64,000 nt of DNA, from the IMG/VR virus record IMGVR_UViG_3300002141_000156, positions 1 to 64,000 of that record; one strand, given 5' to 3'. A model generated the notes under the pieces. It ran no database searches. It was not told where the DNA came from and was given only the letters and a program-made list of their open reading frames with translations. Origin of the DNA: a virus. Positions 54,744-64,000 of this stretch are shown here, one piece after another. The position numbers and the translations under genes are program-made. Within the stretch, counting starts at the first letter, position 1; every line of letters begins with the position of its first letter.

Positions 54744-57700
54744 ATGGCAAAAGACTTAATATACACTAAACCGCTTAGTGCAGATTCAAGCTTCCAGCTG
54801 GTTAGAACTAACCCAAAATTAACCGGCAACGTTAAGATAACAATTAATGAAGCCGGAGATATGTGGTTAGATTCAATCAAAGCGAATCTTGAACTTGCAA
54901 AAGATGATTATTCACGGTTCCCAATAGACACTACCCAGTCACTGGCCGGAAATATGTATAAATTCTTTAAAAATGGTGAAACGCCAAACGAGATTATTTT
55001 TGGTTTAACAGAAAAAGTTGAAACTACTAAAACATCAAAGGATTTTAAAGATCAATATGATTTTTCTAATTATTTTAGTGGAATAAAATATTTTCCATCC
55101 AATAAGTATGATGAGCGACTTTCATATTTTGCTCCACTATATCTTAAACCGGAGATACCTAATTATTTTGTCATTTTAAAAATTAAGGATCCTTTAAATT
55201 CAAAAATAGATCTTTCAAAACAAAATTTTGAAACCGGGCAATCTAAATCAGAGTTTATTATCGACTTATTTAAGACTGCGACAATTATTAAAACCTTTGA
55301 CTTGAGTGAAAACTCAAAACCAGGCAAGTATATTCGTTCATATATTAATAGTACTAATTTTCCAGTAAGTCCACTAAGTGTATCATTTAGTGAAGACAAT
55401 TTTACTATGTGGAACGGAATTGTTGTTGGCTCTGGTATTCTTGGAAGTAAAGGAGAATTATTATACGATCAATACAAACAGTCAACTCCTCTAAAATTCT
55501 TTGAGGAAAATATTACTGGTGGATTTGAACGTAATGGTGTTATTTTTCCAAATATTCTAAATCTTGATTTTATATTCACAGATGATACTTCTGATAATTA
55601 TGAATTTAATCGATATTTAGGATTATATGTTGATACTTTAGAGTTATCAAAATTAGACATTGACTTGGCTCGACTTTATGATGAGCGTAGAACTTGGCCA
55701 AATACTCCACTTACTAATAAATTATATCTTGAATCAGATGATACTACTATAGTTCAATCAAATTCAGCCGGTGTTGTTATTCCATATAACAATATTGATT
55801 TTAACATGGCTGAATTTGAAGATATTTTTTCAGATTCAGAATCTCTATATTTTAATTATCTAACCGATCGCGATGGTAAATTACACTTACCTAAGCTAGA
55901 GCAGCCATATGCTGTTAATTATTCAGAAAAAGTATTTATTGAATTAACTTGTGATGGAACAACTGCAACAGCAATATCAAATATCCCACATGGATTTAAT
56001 ACGGATGATCTTGTTCAAATTACAGATACTTTAACTGGGTTAACTGGAAGTTATTTTGTCACTAAGATATCAGATAGTCAGTTTACTTATTTGAATACAA
56101 CTTCGACTCTACTAGTTTTTGGTTTTGCAGCAAAGGATATTGGAGCCGGTGTATTAACGCTAAGTGATGCAAAATTTGATTTTGCTCGACTATTCGGTCC
56201 ATCACATGACCTGTTTTTACAAGACACTGGATTCGCTAGTCAATCTGCTGGGTTCTCCCATTCCGTTATTACAATTAACTCAAATCTTGGCCAATTAGAC
56301 GAAATTCGATTGTATCATCCAAATGGAACAAATGTTGACACTAATGGAAAATATGACTATTATACTGCCGCTGTTGGATATTCACTAACTCCTAATCCTG
56401 GAGATTTTTATTCATATATTGATTATGATAATGTTGTTGGACATGATGTATTCTATTTTAATGCAGTCGGTCTAAAAAATGAAATTGCAAAAGCACTTGC
56501 CGGTGCAATTAATATTACGCGTAATCGTACATTCACTGCATATGCATTTAATGAATATGTTTTTATCAAGTGTAATGTTGCTGGAGAGTTTGATCAGATT
56601 CATCAATTATCATTTAGCTCACCTACTGCACAATACTCAGTTATTGATCTAGATGAAACTAGCGGGACCACTCTTGTTGGGACAATGTTCCAATTTAATG
56701 GAGGTTCTAAAGTTACAGGCAATCGTCTGATTGTCGATCGTGAACACATGGACAAGATTAATCAGGAGATTAATAATATCCTAATTAAAACAGGGGCCGG
56801 CTGGTCAAAGATTAAGAAAACTTCAGGATATATTGATTTAGTAACTGAAGAAAATTCGGTTACTGAGACTAAAATAACCTCTGCTCTTTCTGCATATTTC
56901 AATAAGTGCGCAATTGTTTTAGAAGACGCTGAGGCACCAAGCATTGCCTACACTGAATTTATTATGCGTAAAAAATTTAGACCGGCATTTGGACTACTTT
57001 CGCTATTTCCAATCAAAGATATTAGTTTTGATTTCTATAGCAGTGACTACTTAAATTTCCCAGAAATAGATTTTTACCAATATTATTACATACCTGAAGG
57101 ACTTGCGTTATTAACACCAAAGAGAGATTCCGCAGACGTAAAGTATACTCGATACTCTGTAATTAATAATGGAACTGCAAAAATTGAAGATCCTGCAACT
57201 CAAGCTACCTCAACAACAAGTATACTATTATCTAGTTTAATTGTTGGTGGTTCTATTACGCTTAATGTTGGAACCCTTGTGACATATGGATTTGACACTG
57301 GTTCCCAGGATCATTTACAACAGGTTAAAATAGAATACGATGCTGACAATTATTTTATTGCACAAGTTGACACACCTGTAGGGTATGACTCATTAACTGG
57401 CAATCTATCACTAATCGTACTTAGCCTGAAGTCAAATATACTGACTAGTTTATCTTCTTGGAATATCTATCAAGTTGCTTTGCCCGGAACTCAGAGTGAT
57501 CCTATCATAGAATTTACGGTGACTCAGCCGTGTCACTATTCAAATTATATAGGCGCCCCAATTATATCACAAACCACAAAATTTACCCTCGGTGATGTAA
57601 CTATGTGCCCAATTAAAGATGAAAACTCTGAGTTGCGCAATTTTGCAGGTTTCTCAATTTTAAAGGATCCAACTAAAGTTGTTGCGGCAGATGCCTCTGA

Positions 57701-60350
57701 CGAATATACAATAAAAACAAAATATGTAAATGGATTAACACAAACGGAATATGATTTCTATAAAGAAAATGAAAGTATTGATTTTGCACTACGTTCAAAA
57801 ATTATTCCATATATTACAAAATGGGGAATAAAAAATGGACTTGATTCTAGAGATAATCCCTATCGATTAAATACAGAAATTGTATTTGGTAGAAATAATT
57901 TTTCACCAGACCATACTGATCGTTCACAAAACCCAAATAATTTTACCCATGAATGGTTCTATATTGAGAGTCGATTTAACTATTTAGATACGCTAGAGAC
58001 AGCTAAGCAGAATAATTACTATTTTGACAAGCCACTAGATATCACAAAATTACTTAGTGACCCAAATTATTTTATTGAATATTTTACATATACTCCAAAA
58101 TTTGGAACAGATGTAAATGGAGAGGACTTAGATGTTGCACCTACTCAATTTAGATACTCAGAAGTATTTAAGAATATTGCAGGACAATACGAAGCTTTTT
58201 TCAAAGGATTTAAGTTAATATTCAATAATGTAAATAATTCAACAGTGTTTGGAGCAGACGGTAAGCCTGCGGTAAATGACTCTACTTCTAGATTTGATGA
58301 TTATAAATTTAGCTGCGTCTTAAAACCAGTAAAAGAAGATTTCTTTAATCGAGATCAGCCGCCAATCCGATTTAGATTTATTGAGCATACTGACTATAAA
58401 TTTATAACCCTAGTTATTGAGCTTGCAATTGGGTCAATTGATCAAATTAATTCATTTTGGAAACAATTGGGTTCACCGACTGGACTATCCAGTGCAGACC
58501 CATTAGTTGTTCCAGTTAGTGAAAAATTTTATACAGAGCCAGATCCATCCTTTGGTACAGATCTTCCATTTGAGACAATATATGGAGATTATCGAATTCA
58601 ATTTGAACAAGTAGATGGTGTTGATGTATCAAACTTAAATCATACTCTACTCTATTCTCTAAAGAATAAAAAATATAATTCTAGACTTGATAATTTCTCA
58701 AATATAAAATTATCATCACAACTTGCAATTTCAGTTGCTGGTACAAATGGCGTTAACTTTGTTGGCAGTACGCCAGATTCAGGAACAATTAGATCACAAG
58801 AGATTGCAAGCATTTCAAATTATCCGGAATCACCAGTAGATGAATTTACACCAACCAGTAACTTAGGGTTAGTTTCAATGCGTGACTCTTTATCTGGACT
58901 ATTTTATATTATTGACCAGACAGATTCAGCATCTATTGCACTAAACTCAAATCCAATAGATCTTGCAAGCGATAATAGTTTTAATTTTAGTCTTGATGAT
59001 ATTCCATTGGTAAATCTAAGTTTAGTAACTCCAATTGTCTTATCGCCGTTTACCTCAATTTTCCTAAATTTACCATTACCTTCTGGATTTACCACAGTTA
59101 TCAAAAATCGTTTCACTTTCTTTGTGATTGGTGGAGGTAAAAATTATTTTGAAAAGCTATTACAAAAACTATCTTTTTCTAAATTTAAACAATATCTAAA
59201 TACTCTTGACCCAATTATTGAATTTGAATCATATTCACTAGATATAAATGGAGTAAGTCAATTATCTACTGATCCTAAATTCTATTTAGAGATTCCAGAT
59301 GTAGCAACTGTTGAAAATATTAGTCAAATTATTATTAACTCAGATATTGATGTGCCACCTCAATTCTCATTTAATAATGAAATCGGATATCAATATGAAC
59401 AAGCAAAATTGAATAATGTTATTGAGCTAAATCGTTATCCTGGTGGATATGAGCCAATTACACAAGACGTATTGTATTGCAAATCGAATTTTAAATTCTT
59501 TAAGAATAAAATAAATGATCTACCGTTGAGTAATACTCGATTAAATACACAAATCGATAATCTATTAACGATCACTAATTTTAATCATATCAAAGTAGCT
59601 AACACCAAGATACTTGATCTTGAATCTGATCCTGCGTATCTTCCAATTTATCCAAAAATTGGTGAAGTCGCAATTGGTCAAGCTCCACATTTTCTACTAA
59701 ATAGTAACTGGGATTGGGGATTCCATCACCGATATTCTAATAAAACTGAATATTCTGCAGCATCTGGTGCAGTTCGAGTAGAAGAAGATGAAAATTTCCT
59801 AGGTAAAATATTAACTGTTCCTGAAACAATATACCTTACTCAGTTCAATATGGTGATGCTAACCGATAACCAAAAGCTATCTGAGGTTGATCTTACTCAA
59901 ATTGAAATTGTTGCAAAGGAGGGAACCGCAAGTCTTGATGGATTTATTAATTTAAACAACGCAATCACTAGTTATCTTATTGCTGATGGAATCGAACAGA
60001 AATTCAATGATTACCTAGTAAATTCAAGTGAGTTTATTGGAAATTATACCACGATTAAAGAATATGTTAAGGATTATATAAAATTAAATATTCTTAAATT
60101 ATACAATACTGACACCCTTGAATTCTTTAGTAAAAGAAATGCGAGCCTTTTTTCAACAACTCAAGTACAAAATTCAAATCCAATTTCATTTGTATTCTTA
60201 GATGATACTCAGCGTAAAGCTTTAGGTTACTCAGAATTCAAAAATGTGCAAATAAATAAAACAGACAGATTAATATTAAGCTTCAGCATACCAAAATCAA
60301 CGGCAGCTGGACAAGATATCAGTCCGAAGATAAAAATTAAATTCATCTAA
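54744..60350 (+). CDS. Giant tail/baseplate-associated protein
   Basis: 1868 residues, the largest in the window. It is beta-rich throughout, with many short aromatic strands and no repeats or known motif seen by eye. The N-terminus (MAKDLIYTKPLSADSSFQLVRTNPK) suggests a conserved docking segment. Its position between the 1193-residue protein and the collagen/collar fibre suggests a baseplate hub, wedge or fibre-network protein. Junctions are 4 nt and 2 nt, so expression is coupled. Confidence 0.5.
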   Translation: MAKDLIYTKPLSADSSFQLVRTNPKLTGNVKITINEAGDMWLDSIKANLELAKDDYSRFPIDTTQSLAGNMYKFFKNGETPNEIIFGLTEKVETTKTSKDFKDQYDFSNYFSGIKYFPSNKYDERLSYFAPLYLKPEIPNYFVILKIKDPLNSKIDLSKQNFETGQSKSEFIIDLFKTATIIKTFDLSENSKPGKYIRSYINSTNFPVSPLSVSFSEDNFTMWNGIVVGSGILGSKGELLYDQYKQSTPLKFFEENITGGFERNGVIFPNILNLDFIFTDDTSDNYEFNRYLGLYVDTLELSKLDIDLARLYDERRTWPNTPLTNKLYLESDDTTIVQSNSAGVVIPYNNIDFNMAEFEDIFSDSESLYFNYLTDRDGKLHLPKLEQPYAVNYSEKVFIELTCDGTTATAISNIPHGFNTDDLVQITDTLTGLTGSYFVTKISDSQFTYLNTTSTLLVFGFAAKDIGAGVLTLSDAKFDFARLFGPSHDLFLQDTGFASQSAGFSHSVITINSNLGQLDEIRLYHPNGTNVDTNGKYDYYTAAVGYSLTPNPGDFYSYIDYDNVVGHDVFYFNAVGLKNEIAKALAGAINITRNRTFTAYAFNEYVFIKCNVAGEFDQIHQLSFSSPTAQYSVIDLDETSGTTLVGTMFQFNGGSKVTGNRLIVDREHMDKINQEINNILIKTGAGWSKIKKTSGYIDLVTEENSVTETKITSALSAYFNKCAIVLEDAEAPSIAYTEFIMRKKFRPAFGLLSLFPIKDISFDFYSSDYLNFPEIDFYQYYYIPEGLALLTPKRDSADVKYTRYSVINNGTAKIEDPATQATSTTSILLSSLIVGGSITLNVGTLVTYGFDTGSQDHLQQVKIEYDADNYFIAQVDTPVGYDSLTGNLSLIVLSLKSNILTSLSSWNIYQVALPGTQSDPIIEFTVTQPCHYSNYIGAPIISQTTKFTLGDVTMCPIKDENSELRNFAGFSILKDPTKVVAADASDEYTIKTKYVNGLTQTEYDFYKENESIDFALRSKIIPYITKWGIKNGLDSRDNPYRLNTEIVFGRNNFSPDHTDRSQNPNNFTHEWFYIESRFNYLDTLETAKQNNYYFDKPLDITKLLSDPNYFIEYFTYTPKFGTDVNGEDLDVAPTQFRYSEVFKNIAGQYEAFFKGFKLIFNNVNNSTVFGADGKPAVNDSTSRFDDYKFSCVLKPVKEDFFNRDQPPIRFRFIEHTDYKFITLVIELAIGSIDQINSFWKQLGSPTGLSSADPLVVPVSEKFYTEPDPSFGTDLPFETIYGDYRIQFEQVDGVDVSNLNHTLLYSLKNKKYNSRLDNFSNIKLSSQLAISVAGTNGVNFVGSTPDSGTIRSQEIASISNYPESPVDEFTPTSNLGLVSMRDSLSGLFYIIDQTDSASIALNSNPIDLASDNSFNFSLDDIPLVNLSLVTPIVLSPFTSIFLNLPLPSGFTTVIKNRFTFFVIGGGKNYFEKLLQKLSFSKFKQYLNTLDPIIEFESYSLDINGVSQLSTDPKFYLEIPDVATVENISQIIINSDIDVPPQFSFNNEIGYQYEQAKLNNVIELNRYPGGYEPITQDVLYCKSNFKFFKNKINDLPLSNTRLNTQIDNLLTITNFNHIKVANTKILDLESDPAYLPIYPKIGEVAIGQAPHFLLNSNWDWGFHHRYSNKTEYSAASGAVRVEEDENFLGKILTVPETIYLTQFNMVMLTDNQKLSEVDLTQIEIVAKEGTASLDGFINLNNAITSYLIADGIEQKFNDYLVNSSEFIGNYTTIKEYVKDYIKLNILKLYNTDTLEFFSKRNASLFSTTQVQNSNPISFVFLDDTQRKALGYSEFKNVQINKTDRLILSFSIPKSTAAGQDISPKIKIKFI

Positions 60351-60352
60351 AG

Positions 60353-63300
60353 ATGCCAATTCGAATTAATTTAAAGGAACTCTTTCCAGCAGATGCTCAG
60401 GAAATTTCAATTGACAAAATAAACTTCAACTTTAATAAGTTATTAGAGTTAGGTATTGGAGAGCAGGGATTACGAGGCTTCCTTGGTAATCAAGGCTCGG
60501 CTGGTCCAGGCGGTATTCAGGGTCCAACTGGAACTCGAGGAACTATTTGGTTTGTCGGCTCCGGTAATCCTACCCTGGTTGATGATCCAAATAGCCCAGA
60601 AGATTTATTACCTGGCGATTTGTATTTAGATGCAGTATCCTTTTCAGTATGGCAATGGGATGGAACCTCCTGGAACTTCTTATTTAATTTAACTGTAATT
60701 ATTAATAATTACCTAACTGCGTCGCCTTCCCCATTCACTAGAGGATTAGGAATTGGTTCTCCAAACGATGATCGATTTATTCTATTCAATCACCGGTCAG
60801 ACAATATAACTGACGTAACTCTTGGTGGAGTTGGCGGAAATATCGCAAATAATGATATACTCTTCTTAAATAACTTTGATGAAGATACCATGGCTGCACT
60901 AATTCCTCCAGGATTTACATATGGTCCTGCAGAAACACCAGTTCTGTCACAAATTGATACCGAGACTCTCTATAATTCACTATTTTCAATCTATGTGGAC
61001 CACAGATTTAGCACAATCGGCCGCTATCACCTAGAATTAGGTGATCTATATGAAGATGCTGCCGTTCCTGATCCAAATCCAATCTTAACCACGGTTTATG
61101 AAAACTATAAGATGCGATATGTTCGAGTAATTCCACCAAGTGGAGTATATGCAGATCACTACAATATTGCACAATTTTCACTTGATATACCAGATGGAGC
61201 CGGGGCACTTAATCGCGATTTTAGTGGAGTATTTGAATTTACCACACCAAACTATAATGCAGTAGATTCAATAACTGAATCAGCTCACGTATATATTGGT
61301 TCGAAATATGGTCTCGATGAAATTATTACTACTGCTGGGTCAAATTTAGCAGACGGTATCCTATTTTATTCAGGAAATGGTGGAATAACTGGTGCAAATA
61401 TTGGACTTGCTAAAAACTACGAAATTACAAATCTTCCACCTGAGACAGGCTACGTACTGAACGATCCAGCAACACAGTCGTACTTTATGTTAACTCCTGC
61501 CGCCGGTCTTGCTGGGATCTACCTAAATGATAGTGTTTTACAAAATAGTGGAAATATTATTCAATTAGCAACGACTGAGCCTCGCATAGTTGATACTGAG
61601 TGGGCCGCACAAAATTCGCCAACCTCTTTTCTAGGCAATATGGGAATTGCTCGAGACGGAAACATGATTTATACTGTTTCGGGAAACCTAGATCCAATCG
61701 ATCTAGCCACGGGAGCCGGTTATTTTAATAAGTTTACGATAGAGAATCCAAATAACCCAATTTCAGAAGTTTCTCTTAAGCACTTTGGACAAACATATAG
61801 CTCAAGTGCTTCGCCGGTAAGTTGCGCTGACTCATATGGTGGTGCCGGCAGACCAATTGGAGCGGGTGCAGCAGATATTGCAATCGCTGGAAAATATATG
61901 TATATTGTACATAGTCAAAACAACGCCTATACTCTAAATGCTAGCAGTAGCGGCAACCAGTGGTATCGAACATATTTTCAAATATGCGAACTTGATGATT
62001 ACTATGAGACTGCTCCCCGTCGAATTGCTAGATTTGGATACGCTGCAGATGATGATTATCCAGCATTAAATAGTTTATATCGTGTACAAATTGTTGCTAA
62101 TCATGCAGTAGTTGCATCAAATGCGCTGGATCATATTGATCTCGCCACGTTTAATTTGCAATCACTTGGCGGAGTAGCAACAATTAATATTGTAGACCCC
62201 GACAATTTATCTATATCAGATTCAGCGGTCCCAGAATTATTTGAAACTCCAAGTGCAATTGGGATATATGTAGATAATGCAATATTGGATATGGATATTG
62301 TTGATGATAAGGTTATTACTCTAACCTGGCAACAAAATGCTGGACCCGAATCTGTTCTGACTGATTATCAAGTAAGAGTTGATGTATTTAGTTTAAATAG
62401 TAATTCCGGCGACATTGCGTGGAGCGGACTCGGCCAATCAAACGTTGCTTCTGAACTGGCGATGAATCGTGCTGCATATGACGCGAAATCTAAACATGGT
62501 GCGATTGTTGCAAATAAAAAATATATTTATGCTGGATATGAAGATACTGTAACAATATTTGATCTAGCCTGGCCAACGCCTGCCGGCGACCCATTCGGTT
62601 TTGATCCAAACGATCCATGTCGAAATGTCTATGGTAAAATAACAGACTTGGTTTTAAGTTGTGGTGGCGGCGGAGGTGTTGCTATTGAGTTTAACATATA
62701 TGACATGGAACAGCTAGGAAATAGTTTATATGTTCTAGCAGTTGATTCAACTGGGACTACTTCATATGTATTTAAAGTTGATGTTTCTGGTGGATTAGAT
62801 ACAACGACTGATACCTGGTCAGCAGGCAGCCCACCGACTCAAGTATATTGTAAGGATTTAGAGCAACTGGCTTCAAGATTCTTAGTTGTTGGAAAGCATA
62901 TTTATGCTGCACTACATACTGATGACGCAGAGGAGAAGCCATCGCTACTTGCCGTTGATTTTGATGGAATTTATACCGGCGGTGCACATATCGAATCACT
63001 ACGTGCAGATCAGCTTGATGTGACTCAAGCTGCAAATATTGGAGGTGCACTAAACGTTAGCGGATCCCTGGAAGTCGGCGGTAGTGTATTTGCTAATGGT
63101 CGCTTTGCTGGACAAGGAGCTACGCCGATTGGCATGGTTACACCTTTTGCTGGAACCACTGCACCGAATGGCTGGTTATTATGTGATGGGGCAGCAAAGA
63201 GTAGAACTACTTACTCTGAATTATTTGCTGTAATTGGATTCGATTATGAATTTCCAGCACCAGGTCCAACTACCTTTACCGTACCTGATTTAAAACAGCG

Positions 63301-63430
63301 TGTTCCTGTAGGATATGACGCAACGCTTCCTCCATTTGATGTGATTGGCGATGTAATAGCCATGCATCTTACAGGACCTGACGCTCCAGAATTCATGGTT
63401 ATGAATTATATTATATACGCTGGAGTTTAA
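60353..63430 (+). CDS. Tail fibre with collagen-like stem, beta-propeller-like middle and tail-collar domain
   Basis: 1025 residues. Residues 1-40 form a helical attachment segment (INLKELFPADAQEISID). About 37-66 are collagen-like Gly-X-Y triplets. About 420-880 show repeated blade-like units (IAIAGKYMYIVHSQ, VVDDKVITLTW, GAIVANKKYIYAGYEDTV, LVVGKHIYAALH) as in beta-propellers. The C-terminal part has a phage tail-collar domain (IGMVTPFAGTTAPNGWLLCDG, YSELFAVIG, VPDLKQRVPVG), as in T4 gp12 short tail fibres. This is likely a host-recognition fibre and closes the late structural operon. Confidence 0.78.
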   Translation: MPIRINLKELFPADAQEISIDKINFNFNKLLELGIGEQGLRGFLGNQGSAGPGGIQGPTGTRGTIWFVGSGNPTLVDDPNSPEDLLPGDLYLDAVSFSVWQWDGTSWNFLFNLTVIINNYLTASPSPFTRGLGIGSPNDDRFILFNHRSDNITDVTLGGVGGNIANNDILFLNNFDEDTMAALIPPGFTYGPAETPVLSQIDTETLYNSLFSIYVDHRFSTIGRYHLELGDLYEDAAVPDPNPILTTVYENYKMRYVRVIPPSGVYADHYNIAQFSLDIPDGAGALNRDFSGVFEFTTPNYNAVDSITESAHVYIGSKYGLDEIITTAGSNLADGILFYSGNGGITGANIGLAKNYEITNLPPETGYVLNDPATQSYFMLTPAAGLAGIYLNDSVLQNSGNIIQLATTEPRIVDTEWAAQNSPTSFLGNMGIARDGNMIYTVSGNLDPIDLATGAGYFNKFTIENPNNPISEVSLKHFGQTYSSSASPVSCADSYGGAGRPIGAGAADIAIAGKYMYIVHSQNNAYTLNASSSGNQWYRTYFQICELDDYYETAPRRIARFGYAADDDYPALNSLYRVQIVANHAVVASNALDHIDLATFNLQSLGGVATINIVDPDNLSISDSAVPELFETPSAIGIYVDNAILDMDIVDDKVITLTWQQNAGPESVLTDYQVRVDVFSLNSNSGDIAWSGLGQSNVASELAMNRAAYDAKSKHGAIVANKKYIYAGYEDTVTIFDLAWPTPAGDPFGFDPNDPCRNVYGKITDLVLSCGGGGGVAIEFNIYDMEQLGNSLYVLAVDSTGTTSYVFKVDVSGGLDTTTDTWSAGSPPTQVYCKDLEQLASRFLVVGKHIYAALHTDDAEEKPSLLAVDFDGIYTGGAHIESLRADQLDVTQAANIGGALNVSGSLEVGGSVFANGRFAGQGATPIGMVTPFAGTTAPNGWLLCDGAAKSRTTYSELFAVIGFDYEFPAPGPTTFTVPDLKQRVPVGYDATLPPFDVIGDVIAMHLTGPDAPEFMVMNYIIYAGV

Positions 63431-63436
63431 CCTACG

Positions 63437-64000
63437 TTATATAAGCGTACCGGTTCCCTGATCAGTAACTTTTGCGGCCAGCTTTCTAAAAAGATCGCGG
63501 CCACCCTTATGTATACGAGGTTCAAAGAATCTCAACACATCCATTAGGCCTGCAGAGTTCTTAAGTTTAAGAATTTTAGGGTCAACCGTTGCAATGTCTT
63601 GCTGCACAGAGTCAACATATACATTTACAAAAAATTCACCGAATTTTGTATCAATATATTCAACGAATTTGCGATCTTCGATTTCGGAAAGGATAATTTC
63701 ATAATACTCTTCTGGATAAAATTCCATCGCACGTTGTGCCCATAGATATCCACTATGTCCATGTAATTCTTCTTGGCTTTTAAATTTACTACGTTCACCA
63801 GCAATTGCCTTTATTTCAGTTGGTGTTAAGACATAAAGAAGATCAAAAAACAGTTTTAGCGCAGGAGATTTCATCAAGTATGGATATGCCTCTGCAGCAT
63901 ACTGGGTCGTCATACCAAGACGATAGTCTTTAAAGAAATTTGGATCTTTATAATCATTGTATGCATGCATCAATTCATGATTTAAAATATCGTCCAAATA
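63437..64000 (-). CDS. HExxH metallopeptidase-like protein, 5' end outside window
   Basis: About 188 visible codons on the minus strand. A TTG at 63997 could serve as start, but the frame remains open to the window edge, so the gene probably continues. DILNHELMHAYND holds an HExxH zinc-binding motif in the same context as the zincin at 23558-24307 (DILTHELNHVDQ). The rest is helical and ends in GRDLFRKLAAKVTDQG. It converges on the tail-fibre gene with only 6 nt between them. Whether it has a capsid-targeting N-terminus cannot be seen. Confidence 0.6.
   Translation of the reverse strand, partial: YLDDILNHELMHAYNDYKDPNFFKDYRLGMTTQYAAEAYPYLMKSPALKLFFDLLYVLTPTEIKAIAGERSKFKSQEELHGHSGYLWAQRAMEFYPEEYYEIILSEIEDRKFVEYIDTKFGEFFVNVYVDSVQQDIATVDPKILKLKNSAGLMDVLRFFEPRIHKGGRDLFRKLAAKVTDQGTGTLI

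Overview
The window is a stretch of a large, AT-rich tailed-phage genome of the contractile-tail, T4-type (myovirus) kind. The signs are a tail sheath, very large baseplate-like proteins, a collagen-plus-collar tail fibre, gp46/gp47, gp41-type helicase, UvsX, gp32-like ssDNA-binding protein, a family B DNA polymerase, a FEN/RNase H-type nuclease and a gp55-like late sigma factor. A Bacteroidota host is inferred. Start codons mostly lack GGAGG-type Shine-Dalgarno sites, one small protein resembles the Bacteroidota histone-like Hc1 family, and the accessory block is full of small protein families that I associate with Bacteroidota phages. No capsid, portal or terminase gene lies in the window, so genome size and taxonomy are not settled here.

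Layout. 1-3373 (+): end of a collagen-like fibre gene, two small tandem paralogues, two beta-rich structural proteins and an amidase endolysin. 3393-16520 (-): a glycosyltransferase, then the replication/recombination block: gp46, gp47, helicase, UvsX broken into two genes, a family B polymerase that ends after motif A, and dUTPase. 16646-19594 (+): tail sheath. 19643-26076 (-): GroES, FEN-like nuclease, ssDNA-binding protein, Hc1-like protein, a zincin metallopeptidase and its partner, and an S1-repeat protein. 26123-30607 (-): one isolated 1494-residue protein under its own late-type promoter. 30704-33866 (-): GroEL, a PD-(D/E)XK nuclease and a DnaQ-like exonuclease. 33962-43577 (-): accessory region of mostly small genes with a ferredoxin, a lone ABC-transporter membrane domain, a phosphoesterase and UvdE. 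43816-63430 (+): RuvC-like resolvase, gp55-like sigma factor and six structural genes including three over 1000 residues besides the fibre. 63437-64000 (-): part of a second HExxH protein.

The most striking system is the UvsX locus. The gene is cut in the L2-loop region by a split intein. The N-half carries the N-terminal intein segment, the C-half carries the C-terminal segment ending His-Asn followed by Ser, and a free-standing Vsr-like homing endonuclease gene sits between them. Protein trans-splicing would rebuild a UvsX of about 398 residues. Other points to check are the polymerase lacking motifs B and C, a near-identical C-terminal tail shared by helicase and ssDNA-binding protein, a TAAATA-type late promoter in front of late genes in a genome that also encodes gp55, and a zincin with a T4-like capsid-targeting N-terminus.

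Four clear hairpin terminators and seven late-type promoter sites delimit the transcription units. No tRNA, CRISPR array or insertion sequence was seen, and no stretch over 300 bases lacks a gene.
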